This document shows, piece by piece, positions 26,218-33,307 of a DNA stretch of 47,354 nucleotides. Location: the NCBI GenBank assembly GCA_019456195.1, contig VRUK01000038.1, forward strand, positions 1 to 47,354, given 5' to 3'. The DNA comes from Planctomycetota bacterium. Its GTDB lineage: Bacteria; Planctomycetota; Phycisphaerae; Sedimentisphaerales; Anaerobacaceae. The translations under genes and the position numbers were made by a program. The notes under the pieces were generated by a model that was given only the letters and a program-made list of their open reading frames with translations, did not search any database and was not told the origin of the DNA. Numbering within the stretch: the stretch's first letter is position 1; each line of letters starts with the position of its first letter.

Positions 26218-27632
26218 AAAAAAGAGACTTGATGAAAAAACACTATAGTGGCGTAAGTCGCATTGCGGGTCCGCTTCTTTATCTTCGAAATGCCTCAGAC
26301 CTGCCTTATTCCGCCCTGGTTGAGATCACAGCGCCTGATGGGCAAAAATGCGGGGGGCAGGTGATTGAGGTTTCGGATGAAATTGCCGTCATTCAGGTTT
26401 TCGAGCAAACCATGGGACTCGACGTTTTCAATACACGTGTATCATTGGTGGACAGAGAGGTGAGATTCGGGGTATCTGAAGCGTTGATCGGAAGAGTCTT
26501 CAACGGTTCAGGTAAACCTATCGACGGTCTGGCTCCACTTGTAGCAGATGAGTCACTGCCCATATCAGGTACTCCCTTAAATCCCGTTTCACGAGAGCGG
26601 CCCAGTGATTTTCTTCAGACCGGTATATCCGCTATCGACGGCTTCAACACGCTCGTCAGAGGACAGAAACTTCCCATTTTTTCCGGCTCCGGTCTGCCTG
26701 GTAACGAGATCGCCGCCCAGATATTAACACAATCCAAAGCCATTGGAGAAAACGTGCGGTTTGTGGTGGTCTTTGGAGCCATCGGCATAACGAAACGTGA
26801 AGCCTCTTTTTTCCTTTCGGAATTCGAAAAAGCTGGAGCCATGAACAGGTGTGTTACATTCATGAACCTGGCAAGCGACCCTACGATCGAACGACTCTTG
26901 ACCCCGCGTTTTGCGCTGACGACCGCCGAATATCTTGCTTTTCAATGCGGCTTTCACGTTCTTGTGCTCCTTACCGACTTGACAAACTATTGTGAAGCGC
27001 TGCGTGAAGTGGCTACAGCAAGAGAAGAAATTCCGGGGCGACGTGGATATCCGGGCTACATGTACACAGACCTGGCGACACTCTATGAGCGGGCAGGCCG
27101 TATAAAAGGATTGAATGGTTCTGTGACTTTGATTCCCATTCTCACCATGCCGGACGATGATATTACCCATCCGATACCGGATCTTACAGGCTATATTACT
27201 GAAGGGCAAATAGTACTCTCTCGTCAGTTATACAGAAAAGGCGTCTTCCCTCCGATTGATGTTCTCCGTTCGCTCTCAAGACTCATGAACAACGGAATAG
27301 GCGACGGATCCACCCGTGAGGACCACCGAGAACTTGCGAATCAGCTTTATGCCTGTTATGCCGAGGGACATGAGATCAGACGGCTTACCGCGATTGTTGG
27401 CGAAGAAGCCCTCAGTGACCTCGACAAAAAATTTCTGCGATTTGCCGAACTCTTCGAACAACAGATGATTCATCAGGCAGATCAGGAAAGATCCATTGAA
27501 GTGACGCTGGATATCGGCTGGAAGATACTGGGTATCATACCGAAATCTGAACTCCGAAGAATCAACAAAGAGCTGATTAGCAGGTATTTTTCTGAATTGA
27601 TGGAAGATGGCGTTAAGACGCCTTTTTATTGA
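26214..27632 (+). CDS. atpB: V/A-type ATPase regulatory subunit B
   Basis: This 472-residue non-catalytic nucleotide-site subunit alternates with A in the head. It has no normal P-loop; in its place is [17 protein letters not shown] at about residues 154-170, where most relatives read GLPHN. The family segments [24 protein letters not shown] ([15 protein letters not shown]) and [22 protein letters not shown] are present. It overlaps subunit A at its start. Subunit D follows 12 bases after the stop. Confidence 0.96.
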   Translation: MKKRDLMKKHYSGVSRIAGPLLYLRNASDLPYSALVEITAPDGQKCGGQVIEVSDEIAVIQVFEQTMGLDVFNTRVSLVDREVRFGVSEALIGRVFNGSGKPIDGLAPLVADESLPISGTPLNPVSRERPSDFLQTGISAIDGFNTLVRGQKLPIFSGSGLPGNEIAAQILTQSKAIGENVRFVVVFGAIGITKREASFFLSEFEKAGAMNRCVTFMNLASDPTIERLLTPRFALTTAEYLAFQCGFHVLVLLTDLTNYCEALREVATAREEIPGRRGYPGYMYTDLATLYERAGRIKGLNGSVTLIPILTMPDDDITHPIPDLTGYITEGQIVLSRQLYRKGVFPPIDVLRSLSRLMNNGIGDGSTREDHRELANQLYACYAEGHEIRRLTAIVGEEALSDLDKKFLRFAELFEQQMIHQADQERSIEVTLDIGWKILGIIPKSELRRINKELISRYFSELMEDGVKTPFY

Positions 27633-27644
27633 GAACAGTAACTG

Positions 27645-28298
27645 ATGGAACAGGTAAGTCCAACTCGAACAGAATTGCTTACTCGGCGTGCCCAGATAAA
27701 TCTCGCTGAGCAAGGCGCTGAAATGCTCCGATCAAAACGAGAGGTGCTCGTCAGGGAGTTTCTGAAGGAACTTAAAAACTTCTCATTAAAACGCGAACAA
27801 ATACGCTCAGCCGTTGTCGAAGCCGTTCAATCTCTGCTGACCGCTATCGCTATCGACGGGACCGAAACGCTTTCCTCTGTTGCCTCTGTAACCCGCCAGC
27901 CAGTGACAGTCGAATTGAAGAAACAAAATATCTGGGGCGCCAGTGTGATCAACGTAATAAGTGACTATTCGGTTCGCAGCTCCGAATCACGCGGCTATAC
28001 ACCATACACGGTCAGTGCCAGGATCGATGAAACTGCAGAGCGATTTGAGCAGGTCGTTGAACACGCCATTCACGTGGCTCCTATAGAGCACAAACTTTCC
28101 GTGCTGGCCGAACATATCAGAAAAACGTCACGTCGAGTTAATGCCCTTGAGCAACGTCTGATACCGAGCCTGCGGGAGCAGATTAACTTTATCCGTAATA
28201 CGCTTGATCAACGGGAGCGGGAAGATACGTTCAGATTGAAAAGATTAAAACAGAAAAAGACGCGGGCAGAACCGAATGATAGATCGAGCACGATCTGA
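27645..28298 (+). CDS. atpD: V/A-type ATPase subunit D (central shaft)
   Basis: This 217-residue rotor shaft protein consists of two long helices, one at each end. It opens with the family start, SPTRTELLTRRAQINLAEQG, and continues AEMLRSKREVLVREF. It closes with VNALEQRLIPSLREQINFI and LDQREREDTFRLKRLK. The length is normal. It completes the G-I-K-E-C-F-A-B-D gene set, so no ATPase subunit seems missing. The stop is 25 bases before the EIIA-like gene. Confidence 0.95.
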   Translation: MEQVSPTRTELLTRRAQINLAEQGAEMLRSKREVLVREFLKELKNFSLKREQIRSAVVEAVQSLLTAIAIDGTETLSSVASVTRQPVTVELKKQNIWGASVINVISDYSVRSSESRGYTPYTVSARIDETAERFEQVVEHAIHVAPIEHKLSVLAEHIRKTSRRVNALEQRLIPSLREQINFIRNTLDQREREDTFRLKRLKQKKTRAEPNDRSSTI

Positions 28299-28323
28299 GC
28301 AAATACAAATATGAGGAGCGATA

Positions 28324-28797
28324 ATGCGTTTGACCGAAGTATTGCGAGAAGATATTGTCAAAGTCAATCTTGATGCAACGACAAAATGGGAGGCCATCCA
28401 GGAATTAGTTGATCTGCTTATTTCCACCCATGAGTTACGACTCATGGACAGGAGTGAGATCATAGAAAGCGTATTTGCTCGTGAGCGGACCCTCAGCACC
28501 GGACTTGAGCATGGCATCGCGGTCCCACATGCGGTGGTAAACTGCGTAGAATATGTCACAGCTGCTCTTGGAACCTCGCAGGCAAGCATACCTTTCGAGT
28601 CACATGACGGACAACCTGCAAAACTGGTTATCCTGTTGCTTATTCCACAGGGAGCTTTCCAGAGGCACGTACGCACCCTTGCCGGAATCGCCCGCCTCGG
28701 AACAAATCCCGAGCTGCGAAATCAGCTATTTGATGCGAAGACCCCAGCCGATGTAATGGATGTCCTTGTACGGGCTGATTCTTTGCACGGAGACTGA
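28324..28797 (+). CDS. PTS EIIA (fructose/Ntr-type) domain protein
   Basis: This 157-residue protein is a stand-alone EIIA type-2 (PtsN-like) domain. The phosphorylation histidine is H69 in LEHGIAVPHA, the usual G-I-A-x-P-H context. It then has the family strand KLVILLLIP and a HVRTLAGIARL helix. Relatives take phosphate from HPr and regulate nitrogen, potassium or carbon functions, and some bind transporters or kinases. GAGG precedes the ATG by about seven bases. It is the last gene of the ATPase operon, 25 bases behind subunit D, which suggests a link to ATPase control or ion homeostasis. No HPr or EI gene is in the window, so the phosphate donor is unknown. Confidence 0.88.
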   Translation: MRLTEVLREDIVKVNLDATTKWEAIQELVDLLISTHELRLMDRSEIIESVFARERTLSTGLEHGIAVPHAVVNCVEYVTAALGTSQASIPFESHDGQPAKLVILLLIPQGAFQRHVRTLAGIARLGTNPELRNQLFDAKTPADVMDVLVRADSLHGD

Positions 28798-28814
28798 CAG
28801 GAAAAGGATTACGA

Positions 28815-28931
28815 GTGTCATTAGGAGCACTGGTTATAGTAACATTCATAGTTGAGACAGCGGGAAGGGAAATTATAATTGACGCCAGACAAAGGACGGA
28901 ATTTTCAGTAGGCACAGAGTGTTATTTATGA
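28815..28931 (+). CDS. Possible 38-residue protein after the EIIA gene
   Basis: A GTG at 28815 with AAAGGA six bases upstream opens 38 codons, beginning SLGALVIVTFIVETAG and ending GTECYL. It starts 17 bases after the EIIA stop, so it could be translated from the ATPase transcript. I recognise no family. It could equally be chance or the start of a decayed gene. Confidence 0.22.
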   Translation: MSLGALVIVTFIVETAGREIIIDARQRTEFSVGTECYL

Positions 28932-29039
28932 TGCGTGTACGTAAAAAATCAACAGCTAACAGTGATTTACAATAGTAAATACTCCTATTTCTGGTGAATA
29001 TGACGATAAAAACTGGAAAAGAAAATTCATTTGGTTGTA

Positions 29040-29071
29040 ATTCGAGGAAGATATTGATATTATCTTCGAAT
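29040..29071 (+). promoter_or_regulatory. Bulged hairpin in the precursor leader
   Basis: ATTCGA-(bulge)-AGATA pairs with TATCTTCGAAT. It lies directly before the terminator-like hairpin at 29077 and about 70 bases before the precursor start. The pair may form a regulatory leader structure. Confidence 0.3.
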
Positions 29072-29076
29072 TGGAA

Positions 29077-29101
29077 AGCTTGGTTGCTTAACCAGGCTTT
29101 T
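29077..29101 (+). terminator. Intrinsic terminator or attenuator between ATPase and peptide loci
   Basis: AGCTTGGTT pairs with AACCAGGCT (9 base pairs, one G-U) around GCTT and is followed by a TTTT tract. It would end the ATPase transcript. Because it sits only 40 bases before the precursor start, it could also attenuate a transcript that begins upstream. Confidence 0.55.
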
Positions 29102-29141
29102 GATATTGGAAATGTCAGATAAATAAAAAGGAGACACAAGT

Positions 29142-29282
29142 ATGGAAAACGAACAAGTGAAAATCGACCAAAAGCAATCTACCGCCACGAAAGAAGGTAA
29201 AGTAAAAAAGAAATGGCAGAAACCAAAACTTGAGGATGTTTCAGGCAAAGTAATGGCCCAGCCTTACATTAGATTTACATAA
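29142..29282 (+). CDS. RiPP-like precursor peptide (46 aa)
   Basis: This very short gene is preceded by AAGGAG nine bases before its ATG. The first 30 residues are rich in Lys, Glu and Gln and look like a leader. It contains KKKWQKPKLEDV, whose aromatic-x-x-P-x-L spacing resembles leader motifs bound by PqqD-like recognition domains, such as the YxxP leader motif of lasso peptides. The peptide ends MAQPYIRFT, a plausible core with a single Tyr. It has no Cys and no signal peptide. A PqqD-like gene follows 90 bases later and a radical SAM gene after that, which is the main reason to call it a precursor. I do not know this peptide family; PqqA and MftA are organised in the same way but have different cores (Glu-Tyr and Val-Tyr). 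Confidence 0.65.
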   Translation: MENEQVKIDQKQSTATKEGKVKKKWQKPKLEDVSGKVMAQPYIRFT

Positions 29283-29372
29283 TAGTTTAACAGTTTATAT
29301 ATCACATTGAGTATTTTGCAAAGCGTCCATCGTTACGCAGCAGATACTCTGTTTATAGATAGAGAGGTTTGT

Positions 29373-29624
29373 ATGAATCTTACTGAACATACGAAAATCA
29401 GGAAGGAAAAATTCGGAACTGTACTGTTTGATACTTTGACCGAGAAAATATTTGTCACCGATGAGATTGGCGGTGAAATTCTACAGTTAGTTGAACAAGG
29501 CAAAGATTTGTCGCAGATGGTCAGCGAGCTATGCGAGACTTTCGATGGTGAAGGGCAAATTATCGAAAAAGACGTCCTCGAGTTTACCGAGCAGTTGAAA
29601 TCTGACAACATAATCAGTGGATAG
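29373..29624 (+). CDS. PqqD-like peptide chaperone
   Basis: This 83-residue protein matches the PqqD fold: KEKFGTVLFDTLTEKIFVTDEIGGEILQLVEQGKDLSQMVSEL, then a helix ending LKSDNIISG. PqqD proteins bind the leader of a precursor peptide and present it to a radical SAM enzyme. I set the start at the ATG at 29373 because AGAGAGG lies just upstream; the frame is open for 22 more codons with no family signal. The radical SAM gene begins nine bases after its stop. Its position between precursor and radical SAM enzyme is the order expected of such a pathway. Confidence 0.85.
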   Translation: MNLTEHTKIRKEKFGTVLFDTLTEKIFVTDEIGGEILQLVEQGKDLSQMVSELCETFDGEGQIIEKDVLEFTEQLKSDNIISG

Positions 29625-29632
29625 GAGTATGT

Positions 29633-30649
29633 ATGGATATTGTAGTTGAAGGTAAAAAACTAAGTCGTTTAACCAATCCCGGGCCGGATGACAAACTACG
29701 GGAAATTCTCCAGGGAAGTGATTTTGAAGATTATAAGTCACCTCTTTTTATTGCCTGGCAGCTAAATTCGGCCTGCAATTTGGGATGTCTTCATTGCTGT
29801 GAGGAAGCAGGTCACAGTATGCCTGATGAAATGACCAGGGATGAGTCCCTTGATTTTTGCAGGCAAATTGTGGATCTGGATATTCCTTATATGGCGATAT
29901 CTGGTGGTGAGCCATTGCTTTGCCCTCATTTTTTTGATGTTTGTGAGCTTATCAGAGACAAAAATATCAGCCTAAAAATAGAAACCAATGGAGAGTTTAT
30001 AGACGAAGAAACCGCCCGTAAATTAGCAGACCTGAAAATGCGGTCTGTACAGATCAGTTTAGACGGCGCAACAGCCGAAACACATGAGAGATTGAGACTG
30101 CGAGGTGATTGGAAAAAAGCAGTAGCAGCAAGCAAATTGCTGATAGAATACGGAGTTAATACCGAAATTGTTTTTGTTCCTACACAGTTTAATATCCACG
30201 AAATCGGGGAGATCATCGATCTTGCTTATTCACTGGGTGTTTATGGCTTCTATACAGGCAAAACAATGCGAATCGGCCGAGCCGCTCAAAACTGGGATAT
30301 CTTGTGTCCATCTGATGAAGAATATGCCGGATTCTTTGAAATATTGCAGCAAAAAACGGCTCAATATAAAGGCAAAATGAAAGTTTACCACTATCCTTAC
30401 GATGTGATTGAAGAATTGAAATATCGCCTCGAGTGCCCTTCAGCAAGTTTGTTGGTGGTTCCAAACGGAAAGGTGAAACTTATAGGCCCGCTGCCTTTTA
30501 TCTGCGGTGATTTGAAGAAGCAGAGCCTGAGTCAGATTTGGGTAAATTACAAAAATGCATGGAAAAAACCCGAGGTGATTGAATTTACGAAGAAAGTAAT
30601 TTCCGACCCGAATCTTTTGGCGGAATCAAATAACTGGATAGAGATTTAA
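29633..30649 (+). CDS. Radical SAM peptide-modifying enzyme, reduced SPASM-like tail
   Basis: This 338-residue enzyme binds a 4Fe-4S cluster through C48-x3-C52-x2-C55 (ACNLGCLHC, followed by an extra C56). It keeps the SAM-binding SGGEP (90-94) and ETNG motifs and QISLDGATAETHERLR. The C-terminal part keeps only C268 (LECPSASLLVVPNGKV) and C291 (FICGDLKKQSLSQIW) where a SPASM domain would usually have several Cys, so it looks like a reduced SPASM or twitch domain. PqqE and MftC are relatives by layout. AGGAG is five bases before the ATG. The substrate is presumably the peptide at 29142, presented by the PqqD-like protein. The reaction is unknown; such enzymes make C-C, C-S or decarboxylated products. 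Confidence 0.85.
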   Translation: MDIVVEGKKLSRLTNPGPDDKLREILQGSDFEDYKSPLFIAWQLNSACNLGCLHCCEEAGHSMPDEMTRDESLDFCRQIVDLDIPYMAISGGEPLLCPHFFDVCELIRDKNISLKIETNGEFIDEETARKLADLKMRSVQISLDGATAETHERLRLRGDWKKAVAASKLLIEYGVNTEIVFVPTQFNIHEIGEIIDLAYSLGVYGFYTGKTMRIGRAAQNWDILCPSDEEYAGFFEILQQKTAQYKGKMKVYHYPYDVIEELKYRLECPSASLLVVPNGKVKLIGPLPFICGDLKKQSLSQIWVNYKNAWKKPEVIEFTKKVISDPNLLAESNNWIEI

Positions 30650-30656
30650 TTCTGCT

Positions 30657-31514
30657 ATGAACCTAATAAAACTGATAAGATATCGGTTTTTTCTTTTTGC
30701 AGGAATGCTTCCCTACTTTTTGGGTCAGGTCATAGCATTTAACACTCTGGGGAGACTTAACTGGCCTCACTTTTGTTGGGGATTTGTCGGGATATTTCTT
30801 GTTCTTATTGCCGTTGAGTTGTTCAACGAATATTTTGACGCCAAAGAAGGTGGCGACAGAATTTTTTCTCTCCAGCAACCTGACATCCCAAACTGGTTTT
30901 TCAAGGCCGGCATCTTCGCTCTTGGGCTTGCATTTGTCATTGGCCTTTATCTGACCCTTCAGACAGGCTGGATGGTGATTTTGTTTGCTTTCTTAGGATT
31001 TCTCGGTGCGTATTTTTATGTCGGCCCACCGATCAGGTGGGCATATCGTGGTTTCGGTGAAACAGTGATCGGCCTTAGTTATGGTCCGTTTATGGTTTTG
31101 GGCAGTTACTACATTCAAACTCAAAAAGTTGATTATGTGCCGCTTTTTGTCTCTGCAATCAGTGGATTGAGTGTGTTTTGCCTGGCCGTTCTGAACGAAA
31201 TACCGGACTATTACCAGGACAAGCTGGTTGGAAAACGGAATTTGGTGGTGAGACTCGGCAAACAAAGAGCAATCGTGCTGTTAAAGTTTGGCCTGGCAAG
31301 TGTATTTGTGCTTTTGGTTTTAGGCGTTGTTCTAAAAACGATTCCTGTATTAGCAATAGCCGCTGCCGCAACACTGCCATGGATTGCGAAAAGCATAAGA
31401 AATGCCGAGAAAAACTATGACAATCCCAAGGCATTTCTTTTTGCGGTAAACACAATTGTTGTTACCCACATCATAGTTGTTTTTTCTTTAGGTGTAAGTT
31501 TTTTGAAGGGGTAG
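30657..31514 (+). CDS. UbiA/MenA-type membrane prenyltransferase
   Basis: This 285-residue protein has eight or nine membrane helices. It carries both UbiA-family Asp-rich motifs: NEYFD (N57 and D61) and NEIPDYYQDKLVGKRN (N180, D184, D188). The second is very close to the MenA pattern. Such enzymes attach a polyprenyl tail to an aromatic acceptor such as DHNA or 4-hydroxybenzoate. It starts seven bases after the radical SAM stop, so co-translation with the peptide-modification genes is likely. No other menaquinone genes are in the window. The inference is that it prenylates the modified peptide product rather than a classical quinone precursor. It could also be an ordinary MenA placed there by chance. 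Confidence 0.85.
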   Translation: MNLIKLIRYRFFLFAGMLPYFLGQVIAFNTLGRLNWPHFCWGFVGIFLVLIAVELFNEYFDAKEGGDRIFSLQQPDIPNWFFKAGIFALGLAFVIGLYLTLQTGWMVILFAFLGFLGAYFYVGPPIRWAYRGFGETVIGLSYGPFMVLGSYYIQTQKVDYVPLFVSAISGLSVFCLAVLNEIPDYYQDKLVGKRNLVVRLGKQRAIVLLKFGLASVFVLLVLGVVLKTIPVLAIAAAATLPWIAKSIRNAEKNYDNPKAFLFAVNTIVVTHIIVVFSLGVSFLKG

Positions 31515-31842
31515 ATTAAATGAATCTTGACCAGGTTTATCAACCGATTGCAGTTTAAAAGTACATCTCTACTAAATAAAAAATCTGCCAACTTACATCT
31601 ATAAACTCCCGTGAAAACCTGCTCAATGCAAGCTTTCCTTTTTTTGCGAGGATTCATGACTTTAACGGTCATTCCGAAAATATGAAGAGAGGACATCCTT
31701 AAGTCTCATTTGGTAAAATGTTAACCGTTATACGAAAGGAGTCCTAAATGAAAACGAACTATAAAGGCCTTGTAGATTTGATTGTTGTTCATAGATATAT
31801 ACCTCAGTCTCATTCCGTCTAACAGGCCCATCGGGCGCAGCT
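31515..31842. other. Intergenic region ending at an attC-like site
   Basis: Most of this 328-base stretch is AT-rich with no recognisable gene. Its right end holds the 24-codon fragment at 31748 and the attC-like element. No terminator after the prenyltransferase was obvious. Confidence 0.45.
31748..31822 (+). pseudogene. 24-codon fragment ending in the attC-like site
   Basis: A strong AAAGGAG precedes an ATG that opens 24 codons (MKTNYKGLVDLIVVHRY and on), stopping at the TAA inside the attC left arm. A good ribosome-binding site on so short a frame suggests the 5' end of a gene that was cut when the cassette arrived. Chance or a real small peptide cannot be excluded. Confidence 0.3.
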
Positions 31843-31876
31843 CTATTCCGGCGTCGCCTGCATGGGCTTGTTCGAC
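31817..31876 (-). mobile_element. attC-like integron recombination site
   Basis: On the minus strand this 60-base element starts GTCGAAC and ends GTTAGAC. These fit the RYYYAAC and GTTRRRY core sites with one mismatch. The two 15-base arms (31817-31831 and 31862-31876) pair at 13 of 15 positions. It lies at the 3' end of the papain-like gene, whose stop codon is inside it. The resulting protein end, NKPMQATPE, is the kind of tail I recall from many cassette-encoded proteins. No integrase gene is in the window. Confidence 0.65.
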
Positions 31877-32610
31877 ATGTTATGATCGGCCTCTGCTTCC
31901 AGTAATATCCTTGATTTCAAGCCACTTGGGAGGCCGTAGGCATGGATGATGGTCACGACTGTCGAGCGTGAGATACTCCCCGGATTAATCCCAGGCTGTC
32001 CCTCCGGAATAGGCACTCCAAGCTCTTGGAAGTATTCCTTCCAAGCCTCAAATGTCTCGCCAGTGTCTGGATCGACGAAGGTCATGGGTTGCATTTCAAA
32101 AACAGGTTTCCCACCGTTTGCTTTCATAAATGAATAGTATACAAGCTCCGAGCAATAGTATGCGCCGTTGTTGCAGTCGAATACCTTATCGTACGGTTTG
32201 CCTCTTAGTGAGATAGCGTGGCGAATCACGGTTGGTATCAGATCGCCGAACTCAGGTTTGAGGCGGCCCACTATGACCCTCGGTTGATAGTCCTCGTCGA
32301 GGCTTCGCTTTAGGAACTGCCGGACTGGCACTGTGTCAACACCGCCGGCTATGGCCTCGATGACGACAAATCGGCCGTCCTCGAGTCTTGCTGCAATACC
32401 AACGTGGGATAGATTCGCTCCTTCATAGCCAGATGTGACTTTCTCAATCGCGTCACAAAGCGGACCCCCGTCTAAATCCTGAAAAAGTAGATCCCCCGGC
32501 TGGAGCGTGAAGAACTTTTTGGTATTTAGCTGTTGCGTGTGACATCCCGCAAATATAACGGCTGCAGATACCGAAACCGCCCAAAATATGTTGAATGACC
32601 TTTGACTCAT
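31843..32610 (-). CDS. YiiX-like permuted papain-fold lipoprotein (cassette gene)
   Basis: This 255-residue protein has a signal with lipobox FAGC (Cys23). The rest looks like a permuted NlpC/P60-type (YiiX/YebB, peptidase C92-like) amidase. GDLLFQD comes first, the catalytic-type His is H69 in LSHVGIA, and the Cys is C153 in YYCSELVYYSF. Such enzymes act on cell-wall peptides or lipids; the actual substrate is unknown. The last residues, NMSNKPMQATPE, are encoded by the attC-like site, so the gene was probably captured as an integron cassette. It is on the opposite strand to its neighbours and I see no matching second site upstream. Confidence 0.75.
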   Translation of the reverse strand: MSQRSFNIFWAVSVSAAVIFAGCHTQQLNTKKFFTLQPGDLLFQDLDGGPLCDAIEKVTSGYEGANLSHVGIAARLEDGRFVVIEAIAGGVDTVPVRQFLKRSLDEDYQPRVIVGRLKPEFGDLIPTVIRHAISLRGKPYDKVFDCNNGAYYCSELVYYSFMKANGGKPVFEMQPMTFVDPDTGETFEAWKEYFQELGVPIPEGQPGINPGSISRSTVVTIIHAYGLPSGLKSRILLEAEADHNMSNKPMQATPE

Positions 32611-32750
32611 GGCTTTAGCCTGTCCCTATCGAAAATTCTGTTATTCTTTATTTAAAAACACTTACACCAAAACCAACAATTGACATTTTATCTTAATTTA
32701 CGGTTTTATGATAAGTAAAAAACCAATGACCTTACGTCTGCAATGAGTGA

Positions 32751-32849
32751 GGTCAATACTTTGGTGATGGTAATACCCTTGATGCAGGCAGGTTCTTCTC
32801 AAGTCTGATCGATGATATTTGCATTTACAATCGGGCAGTGAGACCTTAG
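32751..32849 (+). pseudogene. C-terminal relic of a LamG-like domain protein
   Basis: An open stretch reads GQYFGDGNTLDAG and then FFSSLIDDICIYNRAVRP before a TAG at 32847. SLIDDICIYNRAV is the typical final strand of a concanavalin-like LamG domain (usually LIDDVRIYNRALS). The stretch is closed upstream by a stop, so only the tail of the gene survives. The terminator that follows probably belonged to it. Confidence 0.55.
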
Positions 32850-32878
32850 TACACGTTTACAGAATATTTGAGTTCAAG

Positions 32879-32914
32879 GGCTGGCAGTTCGAGACACTGT
32901 CAGCCTTTTTTTTT
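32879..32914 (+). terminator. Strong intrinsic terminator
   Basis: GGCTGGCAGT pairs with ACTGTCAGCC (10 base pairs, one G-U) around a seven-base loop, followed by nine T residues. It lies just downstream of the LamG relic. A close sequence twin lies at 14025-14051. Confidence 0.8.
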
Positions 32915-33140
32915 GGAATCCAGCCGCCTAAGCACACCCCTCGCCTTTTTCGGCTTGCCCCAGGTTTCGTAGAGGTCGAACAGGTTGTTCCAACACTCTA
33001 AAGTGATTAGGTGACCTTGAGAGGGGACCCATTTGAGTTCTTTAAGCAGGCATCTGGCAAGTGTAGCGACTTCAATTCGACAACCTTAAACGACTTTTTT
33101 AGCTTTCGTTCCTGTACGGTATGTTGAGCCTGCTGGAATA

Positions 33141-33228
33141 TTGTTGAAATTGAGATGAAATACAGTATTATGAGACTTGAAGCTTATTGGATTGGCTCAT
33201 TGAAGTGTATTTGGGAAATCCCAGATGA
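33141..33228 (+). promoter_or_regulatory. Conserved upstream element, copy B
   Basis: This closely matches copy A (4952-5040). It has TTGAAA, 16 bases, then TATTAT, followed downstream by GTGTATTTGGGAAATCCCA, whose TGGGA and TCCCA arms form an inverted repeat. It ends about 80 bases before the ATG of the heme protein at 33308, so it probably controls that gene set. Confidence 0.5.
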
Positions 33229-33307
33229 TGTGGAACATACGGCAATTGGTTAGGTTTACCAGGAAGAAACTGATCTCAGTAATTATTGGTTCTGAGGGTC
33301 GAATCAT

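Larger units (their letters stand above)
32611..33307. other. Intergenic region with gene relic, terminator and leader element
   Basis: This gap of about 700 bases holds a LamG-like relic at 32751-32849, a strong terminator at 32879-32914, and conserved element B at 33141-33228 near the next gene. No intact gene is evident. Confidence 0.55.

Noticed and set aside
31515..32900. A full integron with an integrase and several cassettes
   Set aside because: Only one attC-like site is visible; no integrase gene or second site was found in the window.
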